64,000 nucleotides of DNA from Syngnathus acus (Eukaryota > Chordata > Actinopteri > Syngnathiformes > Syngnathidae). Shown here piece after piece: positions 1-12,500 of this stretch. The notes beneath the pieces were generated by a model that was not told the DNA's origin, did not search any database, and saw only the letters and a list, made by a program, of their open reading frames with translations. The DNA lies in assembly GCF_901709675.1 (NCBI RefSeq), contig NC_051092.1:4284491-4348490 (forward strand). The letters run 5' to 3'. A program made the position numbers and the translations under genes. Position 1 is the first letter of the stretch. Each line of letters starts with the position of its first letter.

Positions 1-1211
1 TTTTTACAGCCAATGGAGCATGCGGAATCTTTCGGGGAGCGTCATCGTTCTCTTAGGTGATCGCTCGGTCAAGTGAAACGGAGCTCGAGCAGGTGTAACG
101 GCGCTTCTCAAAATCGCTACCGATTTGGTTTGTTTGAGTCCAACTGGGGATCCAAATCTTCTGCAGGTTTCCTGTCAAGTTTTTATTGGCCTCAGCCAGC
201 TTCCTTAACCCCTCTACACATTGTTATGACGGCCATCTTTCTAGAGAGGTTAGCGGGGTCACCATGGCTGCCGTTTCCTGAACGAGCCAAAGCTGTAAAA
301 CCGGCCAATCAGATATAAATAGAGGTGCTCCTTGACAGGTTCTAGCAAGTATCGAGGGAGGCAGCACGCAGTAGGAATGAGTCCGGAACATGTTCAAACG
401 CCACCTCAAGTGCATTCAAAGAAATCCTTTTATTAGGCTTGAATTGATTTAAAGTTGGGTTTTTTTTTTGGCATTCAGATCATTTTTTTTTCTCCTGTTG
501 GCCTTTGGGCCCCAACCATTGAACCGGGACTGACTGGAAGCGTGCGCTGTTTTTGTAGCGCCACCGTAGACTTGTATTATTCTTTCCAAGATCCACTTTC
601 CTTTTCAGTTTTGACAACCCCAGTCGCCCCCCCCCCCCCCATCCCCCATTTTCAATTCCTCGCATCTTTCCGTCGTCCATACGATCACAAAAAAACTCCC
701 AAGGTTCTTCATACATTCTCGAGAACACCCGCCTTATGTTTCCCAGTCCACAATTGATGTTATTAAAGTCATTCAAGACAGAGAAGGGGAGTGAAAATCA
801 AGTCTATGTTTGCCTTCAAACATGTGACCTCTGCCCAGCTTACATCTGAAAATAATTTGGGCCTGCAGGCCAGCCAGTCGATGCCTGACGCACACCCGGG
901 TGTTGTGTATGTGTAGGGGGGCGGGGCTTAAGCCAAATGAGCTGTGGCGTGCTTTAGTGATAAAAATCTGAGTGACTCTCTCTGGAGGAGACAATTGTAA
1001 AACTTAAAGATCTCACAAAGGACTTTCACTAGCAACGAATTTTGTTTCAAGCCTTGACTTTAATGGATAGTGCAAAAAAAGTTTGTCCCTTTGATTGGTC
1101 GCCTGGTGCCGATCATGTCTGGGATGTTCATTTGTATTTCCTGCTTGTGTCTCCTTGAATCTTTTGTAAACAAAAGGAGTTTTCCTGCTCTTCTCTTGTC
1201 TGCTCTTGCAG
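1..1211. other. non-coding region upstream of dennd2a
   Basis: Apart from the weak TATA-like site near 314 I see no supported gene here. Open frames in this stretch are short, overlap on both strands and have no family resemblance. It is most likely 5' intron or promoter sequence of dennd2a, or intergenic DNA. Confidence 0.5.
305..321 (+). promoter_or_regulatory. possible TATA-box core promoter
   Basis: A CCAAT pentamer at 305-309 is followed by TATAAATA at 314-321. This is the only clear TATA-like block in the first 2 kb before dennd2a. The CCAAT box is far closer to the TATA box than usual and no first exon with a convincing donor could be placed after it, so this may be chance. A dennd2a promoter could equally lie left of the window. 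Confidence 0.2.
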
Positions 1212-1298
1212 GATGCCAGCTGCTAGCACAATGACTGGTGGGAGGGCGCTGCTGCTCTGTACAAACACTGACAACACTATCTACCAATCAGTCAACGG
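1212..1298 (+). CDS. candidate 5' exon of dennd2a
   Basis: An 87-nt stretch is bounded by a good acceptor (pyrimidine-rich tract, then TTGCAG ending at 1211) and a GTAGGT donor at 1299. It carries an ATG at 1213 and reads open for 28 codons plus two bases. Splicing to the acceptor ending at 2180 keeps phase: the two leftover G bases plus A at 2181 make a glycine codon and the frame runs open into the ATG at 2299. The extension would add about 67 residues before that methionine. It does not resemble the mammalian DENND2A N terminus as I recall it, so it may be a 5' untranslated exon that happens to be open, or chance. Confidence 0.35.
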
Positions 1299-2298
1299 GT
1301 AGGTCGCAAGTCATTTTCAGCACTTGGACGTAGGATTTGATTTTTATTTTTGGGGTGGAGCTACTTGATCCAATGGATGCAGAATGGTTATTTTATTCCT
1401 GAAAATCTGTGACGTAAACTATAATGGGGGCTAGTCGGCCATCTGTTCTCATCCTGTCACTGTTGCCATATGTCATCTTTTTAATGCTCATTAGTGCTAT
1501 TTTGATTACAATGAAGAGATTTTGTGTTGACAGAAGGCAATGTCTGGAAGAAGAGTCAAATGTTTTTTTAGGTTTCAATGGATTTAATCATTCTGCTCCT
1601 TGAGTGTTAGCTCAGCTGCTCCTTTGTGTCCTTATTTGGTCTCGCCCCTACCTTTGCCCTCGATGACCCCCATCTCGGTCTTTCCGAAAAGTATTCCGGA
1701 TTGCCGGTTTTAACGTCTTTGTTCGAAGATGCTTGCCTCATCATAAATTTACCTTTATTCAACCCCCCGCAGCTACTAAGGTTTGACCTACTACCCCCCC
1801 CCATCTGTTGCTTCATTCATTATAAAAATTGCCAACATGGAGGGGAGCGAAAACAAGGAGAGCGAGCCAAACTAATAAAAGCAAATGCAATTTGGACTCG
1901 GCCTACTCAGTTCCGTCGGTTTGTTGGCCATAGTTTCTTTTCTTTATTTTTTTTAATTTATTTCTTTATATTTTGGTTATTTCATTTTATTTTATATTTT
2001 TATATTTTCGTTTATTTATTCATTTATTTATTGGGTCGTTTTGTCTCCTCTGTCACTTCGACTCGGCTCTGTGTCCAGCTTGTAAACTTTGACCTTCCGA
2101 CTAAGAGTCGTGACCTCGGAATCGTTTTGGACTGACTCACAAGCACCAGATGTTCATTTTGATTTCTGTCCCTTTTCCAGACTCCATTGCTGCGGCTTGA
2201 AGATTGGGGAGACTCCGTCGTCTGCGGTGCCCCGGCGCCAAGAGGTGTGTGGGCTACCAGGGGACGGACACAAGAGGGACTCGGGTCCTCCCGGCAGC

Positions 2299-5200
2299 AT
2301 GCTGACTCACAGGAGAACGGCCAGCGCCAGCGCCCCGAGGACTCCCAACGTGGAGAACGGACAGTGCGGCAAGCTGAATAAGGGCCAAGTCGGAGTCAGG
2401 GCCGCGAGTATCCGCGATAAAATCTCCCAATGGGAGGGCAAAAAGGAGCCCAGCCAAGCCATTTCCGTGGAGGCTTGTCCGCTAAGCACCACGCAGAAGG
2501 AAATTGAGTCAGTCAGAAAAAAGGAATTCAAACCTCCGGAGGTCCAACGGACAAACAGCAAGAGATTTGTAAGCTGGGACAGGCAAGACTCAGGAAAAGA
2601 AAATGCCGGAAAGCTCGGCGGGGATGCGAGGACTAAATCTCCAGAAGGCCTGAGCAACAAGGACAAAGAAATCATTCTGGAGCGAGGACTGCGGGCTACT
2701 AAGGCGACGCAACAACCCCAAGACAAGAAAACTGTTTTAACTCGCGTTAAGAAACTGGAAAGAGCGACACAAGAAGTCCAGAGTGGGATGTCGCTGGCGT
2801 TTCCGGGGAATTACTTCAGCCCGCCATCAAAGGATGAGCTGGAAGAAACAGAAAAGCGCCTCACCGAACCAATTTTCGGGACAGTCGGCTCCAGGTGGAG
2901 GAAAGAAAGCGATGGCGAGAACGTATATAGCGAGCCGGGCGCCCCGTCCATCAACCCTCTGCCCAAACCGCAGAGAACCTTCCAGCACCACACGCCGCCT
3001 TCCACCCCGGTCTCGGGGTTCGGCGGTTCCTGTAAAGGCAAGAGGACGTTGCCTCCTTTGCCTTCCTTCCCCCCTCCGCCTCTACCCACCTGCCCGCCTC
3101 CCGGAGTTTGCAGGAGACCTTGGACGGACAGATCCCACCATAGCAGCAACAGGTAAGAATCGGAACGGAGAATTTCTGATACGCCGCCGGGATTAGCGAG
3201 AACATCCACGAGTTGCGCAATTTTAGTTCCGAGGAAATATCGGATGTTTGGATGACCCGCGCAACCCAAACAAACAGCCGCTCGGACATCTATCGCAACA
3301 TCTGCCGTACATCACAAACAGCGTGGCGGCGACGACATCACTCAGTTCCACAGAATTAGCTCACTGGTTGGATGCGAGGAACGTGCACATAACTCACTCG
3401 GTCTTTTGAAGCCATGTCGAGAGGCCCCTTCTTAACTCATTCACTGCCACCCAAGTTAATATCTTTGACGTCTATAACCGTCAATGGCACTGAATGAGTT
3501 AAACAAAAGCCTTGGCGTGAAAACGACCACATTGCGCACATGTTATGAAGAAATGATTTTGCACAATGAGAAATTGTATATGAAAAAGATCGCCCCCCCC
3601 CACTCCATGACCTGGATTCTTGTGCACTTGAAGCTTGGCTCGGATCGGTTACATTCCAAACCCAATGTGGAGGCTGCACTCTCTCAACTTTTGTTTTCAG
3701 CTTCAGACCCATATTGGGAATTTTGTGCAACACTACATGATCATAAATGTTTTTGTTTTTTTGTAATAATCATATTGATGTTTTGGTGTCCGCTTCAGGA
3801 AGTCTTACGAATTCGAAGACCTGCTCCAGTCGTCCTCGGAAAGCTGCAGGGTCGACTGGTACGCACAGTCCCGCCTGGGCCTCGCACGCACTTTATCGGA
3901 GGAGAATGTCTACGAGGACATCATTGGTAAATCATACGTGTGGTGATGCAAATGTGTTTGTTTTGCGCGCGTGTCACAAGGGGGGGGGGGCGAAGCCGTC
4001 TTTGCTCTGGTTTTAATTTGGAGCCACGCTGCTCCACTTTTATTAAAAATGAGATGCCAAAACCTGACCTACATTCCTGCCTTATTGTCTGCGGTGTTAT
4101 AGCAACCCCACCTCGAGCCTGTTTAATATCATAACATATAATGGCGGCGGGCGCTCGCGTATGGTCCAAGTTGAGATAGCCGGGAGGAGGCATTTTATTG
4201 GGTGAGAGCCACGGCACCATTAGACTTGGCATTTTTTTAGCCATTACTACCTCATGAACCAGTTTTTTTTTACCTCACTCTTTGTATAAAAAAACACTAA
4301 CCATTTCCCTTTCTTTAAATCAATAGCGCCATCTAGAGGGGAAAAAAACTAGTTCACGAAGCATTATGAAGCTTCATTTTCCCCTTCGCTAGTCTCTAGC
4401 ACGCATCTTATGGCAATTTTTTTATGAACCCTCCCCAAAACACCAAATAGTTTGCCCTCCCTACTTGTCATGTCTTCATGTCTATCAGTGTTTCCAGATG
4501 GAGTGGAAAGCGAGTGTCATCATTATGCTGACACATTCCTGCGAGACTGATGCAAAGCCACATGTGCACAGCACGCACGCAAAAACAACAACTAAATGTT
4601 ACGCAACATTTGATGTTTGTTTGACTGATGACAAATTAGGGAACAAATTCATGCCAGTTGAAGACATTGGAGCATTTCCAATGGCTGTACAGTAAGGTAT
4701 GACATCACCTACAAGTGATTCGATTTTCTCGGATGACACCATCGCCAGCCACATCGTTTCCCCCCCGTCCGTCTTTTGATTTCCTTTCAACTCCCGCTTG
4801 CATAAAAGGTCTCATATATCACATCCAAAAAGAAGAGTAATAACTCACTGGTCCCCAGAATGAGACGCACATTTTCTCTTTGGACTTGTAATCCATCGAG
4901 AGACGGTCGCGTGATTAGGGGTTGTTAAAATATGAGGCGCAATAAAAATCTGGAGGGGAACGCTACTTTTGTTGGCCGCTCGGTTCGCTTCATTGCCGCA
5001 ATGAGCTGAGTCAGCACGACGCCGTGTCTGCTTGCTCTCTGCGCATCTGGAGTTGGAATTGTCTGGCTGATATGGAAATATTTTGCGGGTGATCTTCGGA
5101 GAGGCGATTTCGTAATATTTCTGTTGTTATTTTCTTCCCGAAGACCCTCCATCTAAGGAGAATCCCTACGAAGACATCGAGCTGGAGAGAAGTTGCCTCG

Positions 5201-7680
5201 GGAGCAAATGTGTATCACCTGCCTCCTCCTCACCCATTCCTGACACTCCGGCTAAGGTACAAGACTGACACAATGCATTCAGATAATATAATTATTAATG
5301 TTATAATTATAATACACAATTATATAATTTTATATTATGACATATTTTAAATATACTTGCAGGTAAATATTCAATATTTTTACAATATTTACAGTACAAT
5401 AATTTTACCATAAATATACAATATTTATATTTTGTATTTAAAAAAAAAAACAACTTTTTGTCATACATTTTAAAGCATTCAAAATGAAATTATTTTAAAT
5501 ATACTTGCAGGTACTTTTACATTTAAGTACATTTCTGAGCCAGTATTTTTTACTAAACAAGACAGTTTTTTTTTGGCTGTCTGTAATCCTACTTAAAGGG
5601 CAGTTTGCAATTTATATATTTTTTTAAAAAATCATATATTTTAAAGCAGTCATTATGAGGGGACACATGTTCATGATAAATGTGAGTTTATTTATTTTTA
5701 TTTAGAAAAAAAGTTTCTGGCCCCATTTTGTGCCTTTAATTTGATTTACAAGAAAACACCGCGTCTGAGGAAAAACAACCAATCAGAGGCATAAGCTTTG
5801 ATTTAATCTCGCAAAAAATAATACTTCCAATCAATGATCTGGATTCTCACTCAACCTAAGTGAAAGTTTTTGTGCACCAACAGTTGTGCTCCAAGCCTGG
5901 CTTCTTCAGGCAGAACTCCGAGCGACGGAGTTTCAAACTCTTGGAGTTACGCAAGACCAACAGGGACGCTGGCGTGTGTTCACCGTCACGCGTCAGCCCG
6001 CCGTCCACGCCAAGCAGCCCCGATGACACCCCCTGCCTCTCCGGGGACCCGTACAACCGGCGACGGAGGAAAATCCCCAAGGTATCGCTTTCTTATACAT
6101 CCCAAAATGTTTTCCGAAATCAATTTGTCAAAAATGAATTCTCTTTGCAGATGGTGATAAAAATCAACGGTATTTTCGAGGCTCGGAGAGGGAAAAAGCG
6201 CATGAAGAAGGTGTCTCAGTCCACCGAGTCCAGCTCAGGGAGAGGTGAGGCGTCACTTTCAAGTTTTCTCGTCCCGGAGTCATCTCATGTTTGTTTTTTC
6301 ATGTAGTGACCGACGAGAACAGCGAGTCAGAAAGTGACACGGAGGAGAAGCTAAAAGGTGAGAAACAGCGCTCGGGTTAGACCGGAAAAAGAAGTCTTTT
6401 GTCCCTCACCCATTTTTTTTGCTATCCTTTAGCTCATAGCCAGAGGCTGGTGTCGGTCCAGTCCATGCTGAGGCAGACGGGGCGGTACCGGACCTTGGAC
6501 AGGGATCTGATGGAGGACAGAAAACTTTTCGAGTACTTCATTGTGGTGGCACTCCACAAGACCAAAGCTGGAGTTCCTTATCTGCCGGAAGTCACGCAAC
6601 AGTTCCCTCTTAAAGTAAACAGCCAGGATTCACGAAAAACAAACACGCAAGCGCCATTTTTGCCAATCACAATCTCTAAAAAAAAAAATTCCAAAGTACT
6701 ATTATTATTATTATTATCATTATTATTAATTCTATTATTATTATTTTTGTTTACAATGATTTAATCTGATTGTTTTATATTAAAAATGACAACAACAAAA
6801 ATTATGCCGCAAGAAAAATACCTTAATACAAAAATACATTTCCCTTAAAATAATGAAACCCACACCTGCCAGTTTATGATACCTGGCAGATATTTTTCTA
6901 CGGCCCAAAAAGATGAATGAAATTCTCCAATTTTCATTCATGCTTGAGCATTTAACCACCGCAAGAGTTTACACTGGCAGCGCAAGCGCTTATCAAACAA
7001 GACTAAGGCTATTACAAGCGCTCTTAGAGAAAATATAATGATAACCTTGTTGCCTTTTCCAATCCAGCTTGAACGCAGCTTCAAGTTCATGCGGGAGACA
7101 GAAGACCAGCTGAAGGTCATCCCTCAGTTCTGCTTCCCCGACGCCAAAGACTGGGCGCCGGTCGATAACTTCCCCAGGTGCAAACTGGAAATCAAAAGAT
7201 GAGATGATAAATTTGCTTTTCTTTCTGGGAGTGCCATCTTACATGATTTTGTTTTTCATATCTTCAGTGAGACATTTTCATTTGTGCTGACCGGTGAGGA
7301 TGGAAGTCGTCGATTTGGCTACTGCAGACGATTGCTGGTATGTACCAAAACACACTTTTTTTTTTTTTTTTTTATAAATAGAAGTAGTTTTACAGATCTG
7401 GATTGATTACTATTAAATTTTATCTACAGCCCAGCGGTAAAGGCCGAAGGCTCCCCGAGGTCTACTGCATCGTCAGCCGCTTGGGCTGCTTTGACCTTTT
7501 TTCCAAGGTACAGTACAAGCACATGCAAAAAAAAAAAAAAAACACTTCAACATCCAAGTGGCCATGGTTAAAGTGAAGCAGCATGACCACCCTCTGCGCC
7601 CGCAGAGCCACACCCGCCCCCGTGTGCGGTCTTGTATTGCCTGGCCGGCCTCGTACTCCAGCACGGAACCGCGTCGCACA

Positions 7681-7712
<32 letters not shown>

Positions 7713-10372
7713 CAGCTGCTGTGGTTGCAGCAGTGGAAATGAAAGCTTTACAGGCATTTCCACTTGAAATGTTTACGCACAGCATCGCTTAATTAAATAT
7801 GCCCTTGAAGTGGTCCTTGTGCTTTGCAGTTTTGTTCAAACGAATGCGACCACTGAATCGGGCGGGTGATATCACATTTAATTGTGCTGTAAAGATTGTA
7901 AATTTTAATTTGGAAAGGGGTGGCAACACTGGTGGAGCTAGTTTTTTTTTTTCTTTGGGGGGGCCACGGTCTGCAAAAAAAATGACAAACTCCAAAATTC
8001 CTTCAAAAAACGATCGAAACAGATTCTGTGTGTTCCCGATGGAGTACGGTGGAAATGTAGAAAATAAAATCCAGAAAATACCCAAAAGTCAATTATTTGC
8101 ACTTTTGAAAACTGCACCAAACAATTTTTTTTTTTCTTTTGGTAGCGTACTGACTTGGATTTTACTAACACAAATCACTGGATGTTGTCAGATCCTGGAC
8201 GAGGTGGAGAAGAGGAGAGCCATCTCACCTGCGCTGGTGCAGCCCTTCATGAGAGGCATCATGGAGGCTCCTTTTCCTGCACCGGGAAGAACAATCAGTG
8301 TCAAAAACTTCCTGCCTGGCTCGGGGACAGAGGTGAGATGAGGTCAACGGTATTGCCGTCACCTTCGCGTCCGCTTTTCACCTCCCCGCATAATTTCGTT
8401 CGCAGGTGATCGAGCTGTGTCGGCCTTCCGATTCTCGACTGGAACATGTCGACTTTGAGTGTCTCTTCTCCTCGCTGAGTCTGCGTTTGCTCCTGCGAGT
8501 GTTCGCCTCCCTGCTCCTGGAGCGCCGGGTCATCTTCACCGCAGACAAGCTCAGGTTGGCCGCAGCGTGTCGTAGCAAATCCTCAAGAAACTTAACAAAT
8601 GCGAGAGGAAGGAATGCCGCTGTGTTATTCGGTCGCCGGGGGAACAATGGCGGCTTCTTTGGAAAACCGTCATGGATGCCAGAGTAGAAAGAGTCAAGCG
8701 ACCACACAGCTCGCTAAAGCTGTTAAAATTCGCCGGGCGTTAAGAGTAGCATAGTGGCCCCAAGCTGTGCCACACCTGGTTCAGCTTCAGTAGCAGCGGC
8801 CATTTAATCAGGATTTAATAAAAACAACATGTTTTTCATGAATTAGATGTGAACAGATGAAGCGAGCTGCGTGCTGCTGGACCTTTTTTTTTTCCCCCAA
8901 GCACAGCATTCCATTCTTGCTAACAGTGCATATTTCCACTCATTTTTTTCCGCTTGAACGACAAAGATCTCCTTACACTGAGCCAGTGTAGTCTGTCGCC
9001 CTCGAGTGGCGGAATATTGCAATTGCACTCTTTTTTTATTTTTCACCGTCACCAATTTGCGGGCAAATTGATTACACAATATATGTCCAATATCCTGAAT
9101 GATGTGGTGGGAATGTCATTTATGACGTGTCAGTTGTCTAATTAAACATTCCCCGTTGCGTCTTGACAGTACCTTGTCGCAGTGCTGCCATGCCGTGGTG
9201 GCTCTCCTCTACCCGTTCACCTGGCAGCACACGTATATTCCCGTGCTGCCGCCTTCCATGCTGGATATCGTGTGCACACCAACACCCTTCATCGTCGGCC
9301 TGCTCTCCAGCTCTCTGCCTCGACTTAAAGAGCTTCCTATAGAGGAGGTCAGAACAAATAAGGTGGTACTTCATGTAAAATTTTGGGGAGAACCACTAAG
9401 TTGTATTTCCCGCAGGTCCTGGTTGTCGACCTCGGCAACAGCCGCTTCCTACGACAGGTAACACACCTGAAGATAGCCAATTGGACCACATGTTGTGTGT
9501 TTTTTATTTATTTCATTTAATGTGAGATTTTTTTTTTCCCCCGCCCTATTATAGATGGACGACGAGGACTCCATTCTCCCCCGCAAGCTGCAGGCAGCTC
9601 TGGAACATGTTCTGGAGAAGAGGAGGGAGCTGGCCTCGGACAAAGGAGACCTGCTCAGTGGTGAGCCTTCATCCTTAATGTTCTTTAACACAGAGGAGTC
9701 AAATGGGGGGGCAGCACTCACTTTTCCCTTTTCAGATTCCAGTTCCCTCAGCACAGTCGCGTCCGAGGCATTTGTGCGCTTCTTTGTGGAAATGGTCGGC
9801 CATTATTCCATCTTCATGGGAGGCTTAGAGCGTGAGGACGAGTCACCCAGCCCCCCTCCTTCCTCCTCCTCCTCCTCTTCCACCTGTTCCTCCTTTCAAC
9901 GGGAGGCCTTTCGTAAGGCGGTCACCTCCAAGAGTTTGAGGAGGTTCCTGGAGGTGTTCATGGAGACGCAGATGTTTACGGGTTTCATCCAGGAGAGGGA
10001 GCTGCGCAGACAGGGCCTCAGAGGTATGAGAAAAACAAATATCAACACAGATTTATTTATTTTTTTCTTAATATGACGCATAACGTGACCAATGGTGTCC
10101 TCCTTCCTCTAGGTCTGTTTGAGGTCCGAGCACAGGAGTACCTTGACTCGCTTCCTGGCAGTGAACAGCGACGAGTCAACAAATTTTTAAAAGGCTTAGG
10201 TGAGATTTTTAGTCCACAAAATAGACTTGAATAAAATATCTTGCATTATTCAATAGGGATTATTTAATAGTCATTTATCCCCTGCACCTAAAAACTTGTT
10301 TTCTTCCAATTATCTTTCTTATTTTTGTCTTTTTATTTAGGAAACAAGATGAAATTCCTCTCCAAGAAGTGA
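2299..10372 (+). CDS. dennd2a: DENN domain-containing protein 2A
   Basis: DENND2 proteins are guanine-nucleotide exchange factors for Rab GTPases (Rab9 for DENND2A) acting in endosome-Golgi traffic. Eighteen coding exons join in phase: 2299-3152, 3799-3926, 5144-5256, 5884-6081, 6151-6244, 6307-6357, 6433-6614, 7068-7177, 7268-7337, 7430-7507, 8192-8332, 8406-8554, 9170-9347, 9416-9457, 9555-9660, 9736-10023, 10113-10199, 10341-10372. They encode 966 residues, against about 1009 in human. The N-terminal half is a basic, disordered region with a RDKISQWEGKKE motif (residues 39-50), a proline-rich tract (about 255-275) and paired NVYEDI / PYEDIE motifs. These motifs point to 2A rather than 2B, 2C or 2D. 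The tripartite uDENN/cDENN/dDENN module fills about residues 500-950, with an LVVDLGNSRFLRQMDDED block and a C-terminal GNKMKFLSKK. The last coding exon adds 10 residues. ATG 2299 is the first methionine in its exon, though an upstream in-frame exon is possible. Confidence 0.92.
3432..3502. repeat. short palindromic dispersed repeat, copy 1
   Basis: Imperfect terminal inverted repeats start TTAACTCATTCA and end TGAATGAGTTAA, around a short core that includes GACGTCTATAACCG. It lies in the dennd2a intron between 3152 and 3799. A near-identical reverse-oriented copy lies at 61616-61675. The form is that of a very small MITE-like element. Confidence 0.7.
5340..5660. repeat. degenerate AT-rich internal duplications in dennd2a intron
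   Basis: A 23-nt string beginning TATTTTAAATATACTTGCAG occurs at 5343-5365 and again at 5491-5513. A second motif, TCATAYATTTTAAAGCA, occurs near 5461 and 5631. The stretch is AT-rich intron sequence with old local duplication and no coding signal. Confidence 0.5.
7681..7704. repeat. (TG)n microsatellite
   Basis: About twelve TG units in the dennd2a intron between 7507 and 8192, running into TATATG. Confidence 0.9.
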
Positions 10373-10993
10373 TGCTTGGCGATGTGATGATGAAAGAAGG
10401 CGGCGAAAATAAAAAGGGTCGTTTTCAAATGAAAGCAGGAACCTTATAATGGAATAAACTCATTCCTAGTTATGTGTGAACTCTGACCCCAGATGAGCTT
10501 TCAGTGTAAAGCAAAGCACAGTGTAAATATTTCAGAAACCTTCTGGACAACTCGTACATTCCAACTCTTTCCTTTAGAAGTTTTGACATAATTACAACTT
10601 CTTCAACAGGAGGCTTCACGTTAATTTATATCCTTTTTTTTTTTTTAAGTAAATGTAATCTGTGTAAAGAAATCTAGTTTGTTCATAGACTTTATTTAAC
10701 AAGGTCTAGACGCGGTCTGTTGTTTGTTAATGAATTGTTTTGTATGTTTACCATCAAACGAAAGGCAGAGGAGGAAAATGTGAAGACGAGCAGAAAATGA
10801 ATGTGTGGTAGGTCAATCAATATCCATGGGTTTGCCTTAACCTTTGAGAATGGAACTTTATAAATAAAGTTGTAAATTTGTATTTGATGGGTAACACTTT
10901 GATTTGGACTTGGGTGTTTTTGTATTTGAAGCAGAGTGCACACATACTGACACAAGACAAAGGGGGCAGTGCCTCTGATTAACCCCAAATAAA
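10373..10993 (+). other. dennd2a: dennd2a 3' UTR and poly(A) signals
   Basis: No coding potential follows the stop codon. AATAAA hexamers occur at 10453-10458, 10863-10868 and 10988-10993. The middle one, in an AT-rich and T-rich context, is my preferred 3' end. The choice cannot be settled from sequence. Confidence 0.5.
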
Positions 10994-11399
10994 TTTAGGA
11001 TGTTCCTGAAGATTAAACCGGACTTTTTGCGTTCTTAGGGCGGTTTTGTCAAAATGTAGTCAGCAAAAAGCCTATTACAACTTCTGAACTGGGCAGCAGC
11101 GGTTCCTAGTCTAACCGCTAGGGGGCCCCAAACGTTCACAAAAGTCCAAGGACCTTGGGTATAGATATTAATTCATACATTATATTTAAAAAACAAAAGT
11201 CATCTGGTAACTATATGTAAGAAACTAAGGGGAGAGCAACTTTTAAGGAAATAGTGAAAATCTATTGAAATATTTTTATTTTCCCGCAAGGTTTTCTGGG
11301 GGGAAAAAGTCAGTCATAAAACAAAAAATATATATTATATCAACAATGACCGCACAATATTAACATATTTTAGACATCTGACTGGGAATGTTTGACTCT

Positions 11400-11699
11400 C
11401 AGCGTTCACATAATGAAAGCGCCTGCCTCCCCTCCCCTTCCCGACCCCTCCCTCTTTCCTCACCCCCACCACGATGACGCGGTGACGGGTCAGACGTGCC
11501 TCCCCTCCCGCGGTCTTTTCTGGAGCTTTTTTCTCCAGGCTTCATGTCATACCACGGCTAATTCCACAAATTCCTGCTCTGCTCGCGCTTCAAACAAACG
11601 CCACCGGGAAGGAGGCTCGGCGGCTGCACAACAATAAAAGAAAACAAAAGAGAAGAGAAGTTAGCTAACTGTTGATCCACCTGCGAGGACTCCCAGCAG
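11400..11699 (+). other. tead4: GC-rich promoter region and probable untranslated first exon of tead4
   Basis: A stretch rich in C and CG (about 11410-11600) contrasts with the AT-rich flanks and ends at a strong donor, CAGCAG followed by GTAAGCG at 11700. It looks like the CpG-type promoter and first exon of tead4. Joined to the acceptor at 16081, its last in-frame stop (TAG, about 30 bases before the donor) leaves no AUG before the TEA-domain exon. The transcription start within it is unknown. Confidence 0.55.
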
Positions 11700-12309
11700 G
11701 TAAGCGCGGGTTTGACACATCTTGACCAGGCTAAAGTTTCTCAAATGTAACGGGAAGCCATTGTTTAAATTTATTTCCCCGTTAAGGGTGATTCCTGTTG
11801 ACCACATGACTAGAATTTCATTTTAAAATGGAATTTTACACATTTTAAAGTCCCCGTCGTGAGTTGGCTGGCTTACTCGGCGGGAAGTTTTTTGGACTAC
11901 TTTTTTCTAATAGACTCACATTATTGCTATTTAGCCGTGTAAACTTTGTGGAAGGAAACTAATTTGGTTGGCCTTATTTTTATGGCGTACAATTTCCAGA
12001 ATTCCCTGCGTTCCCGCGCCGGCGCTCGGCGTGACGTAGTTAATTAAAACACCTGAGGCTGCCTCAGTAATGGCGGATGAAGTAATGACGTAATATACAG
12101 TTAATTAAAAAATAATAATTTCCTTAGTTCGGTTGCTAATAATTAATAAAAAAAGAAAGTTGCTAAGTCTTGGTCTATTGTTGTACACACATCTAACACA
12201 GATACACATTTTTAAGTTAAAACTAACTCCATGTTGTGTTTAAACAAACAAAAGCAAACCCTCCAAAAACTGCCCACATACAGTTTTAAAATTTGTGTAA
12301 ATTGCAGGG

Positions 12310-12500
12310 CTTTAACACACACTTATGGTGTGTGTGGTGGCACATTGGCCCGACTTGGTTTGGGCCAGTGTGGGTTCAGTTCTTCTGTTGCTGTGCTTTA
12401 TGTGGTCTGTGATTGACTGGCGACCAGTCCAGGGTGTAGTCTGCCTTTGGGATTGGGTCCAGCATTGGATGATAGGATAAAGAAAATGGATGGACATGTT
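12310..12500 (+). repeat. degenerate teleost LINE/SINE 3' tail
   Basis: The block contains GTGATTGACTGGCGACCAGT, then CCAGGGTGTAGTCTGCCT, and ends GATAAAGAAAATGGATGGA. These are the hallmarks of a common fish retroposon 3' tail (L2-like or V-SINE type). The copy is diverged and has no open reading frame. Confidence 0.7.

Noticed and set aside
10-56. Possible 47-nt exon at the very left edge, with a TTTTTACAG acceptor and GTGATC donor
   Set aside because: Too short, no family match, and splice-like strings this weak occur often by chance.
5343-5513. Two copies of TACTTGCAG directly followed by GTA, like recursive (zero-length exon) splice sites
   Set aside because: The host dennd2a intron is only 627 bp, far shorter than introns known to use recursive splicing, and the copies come from a local duplication.
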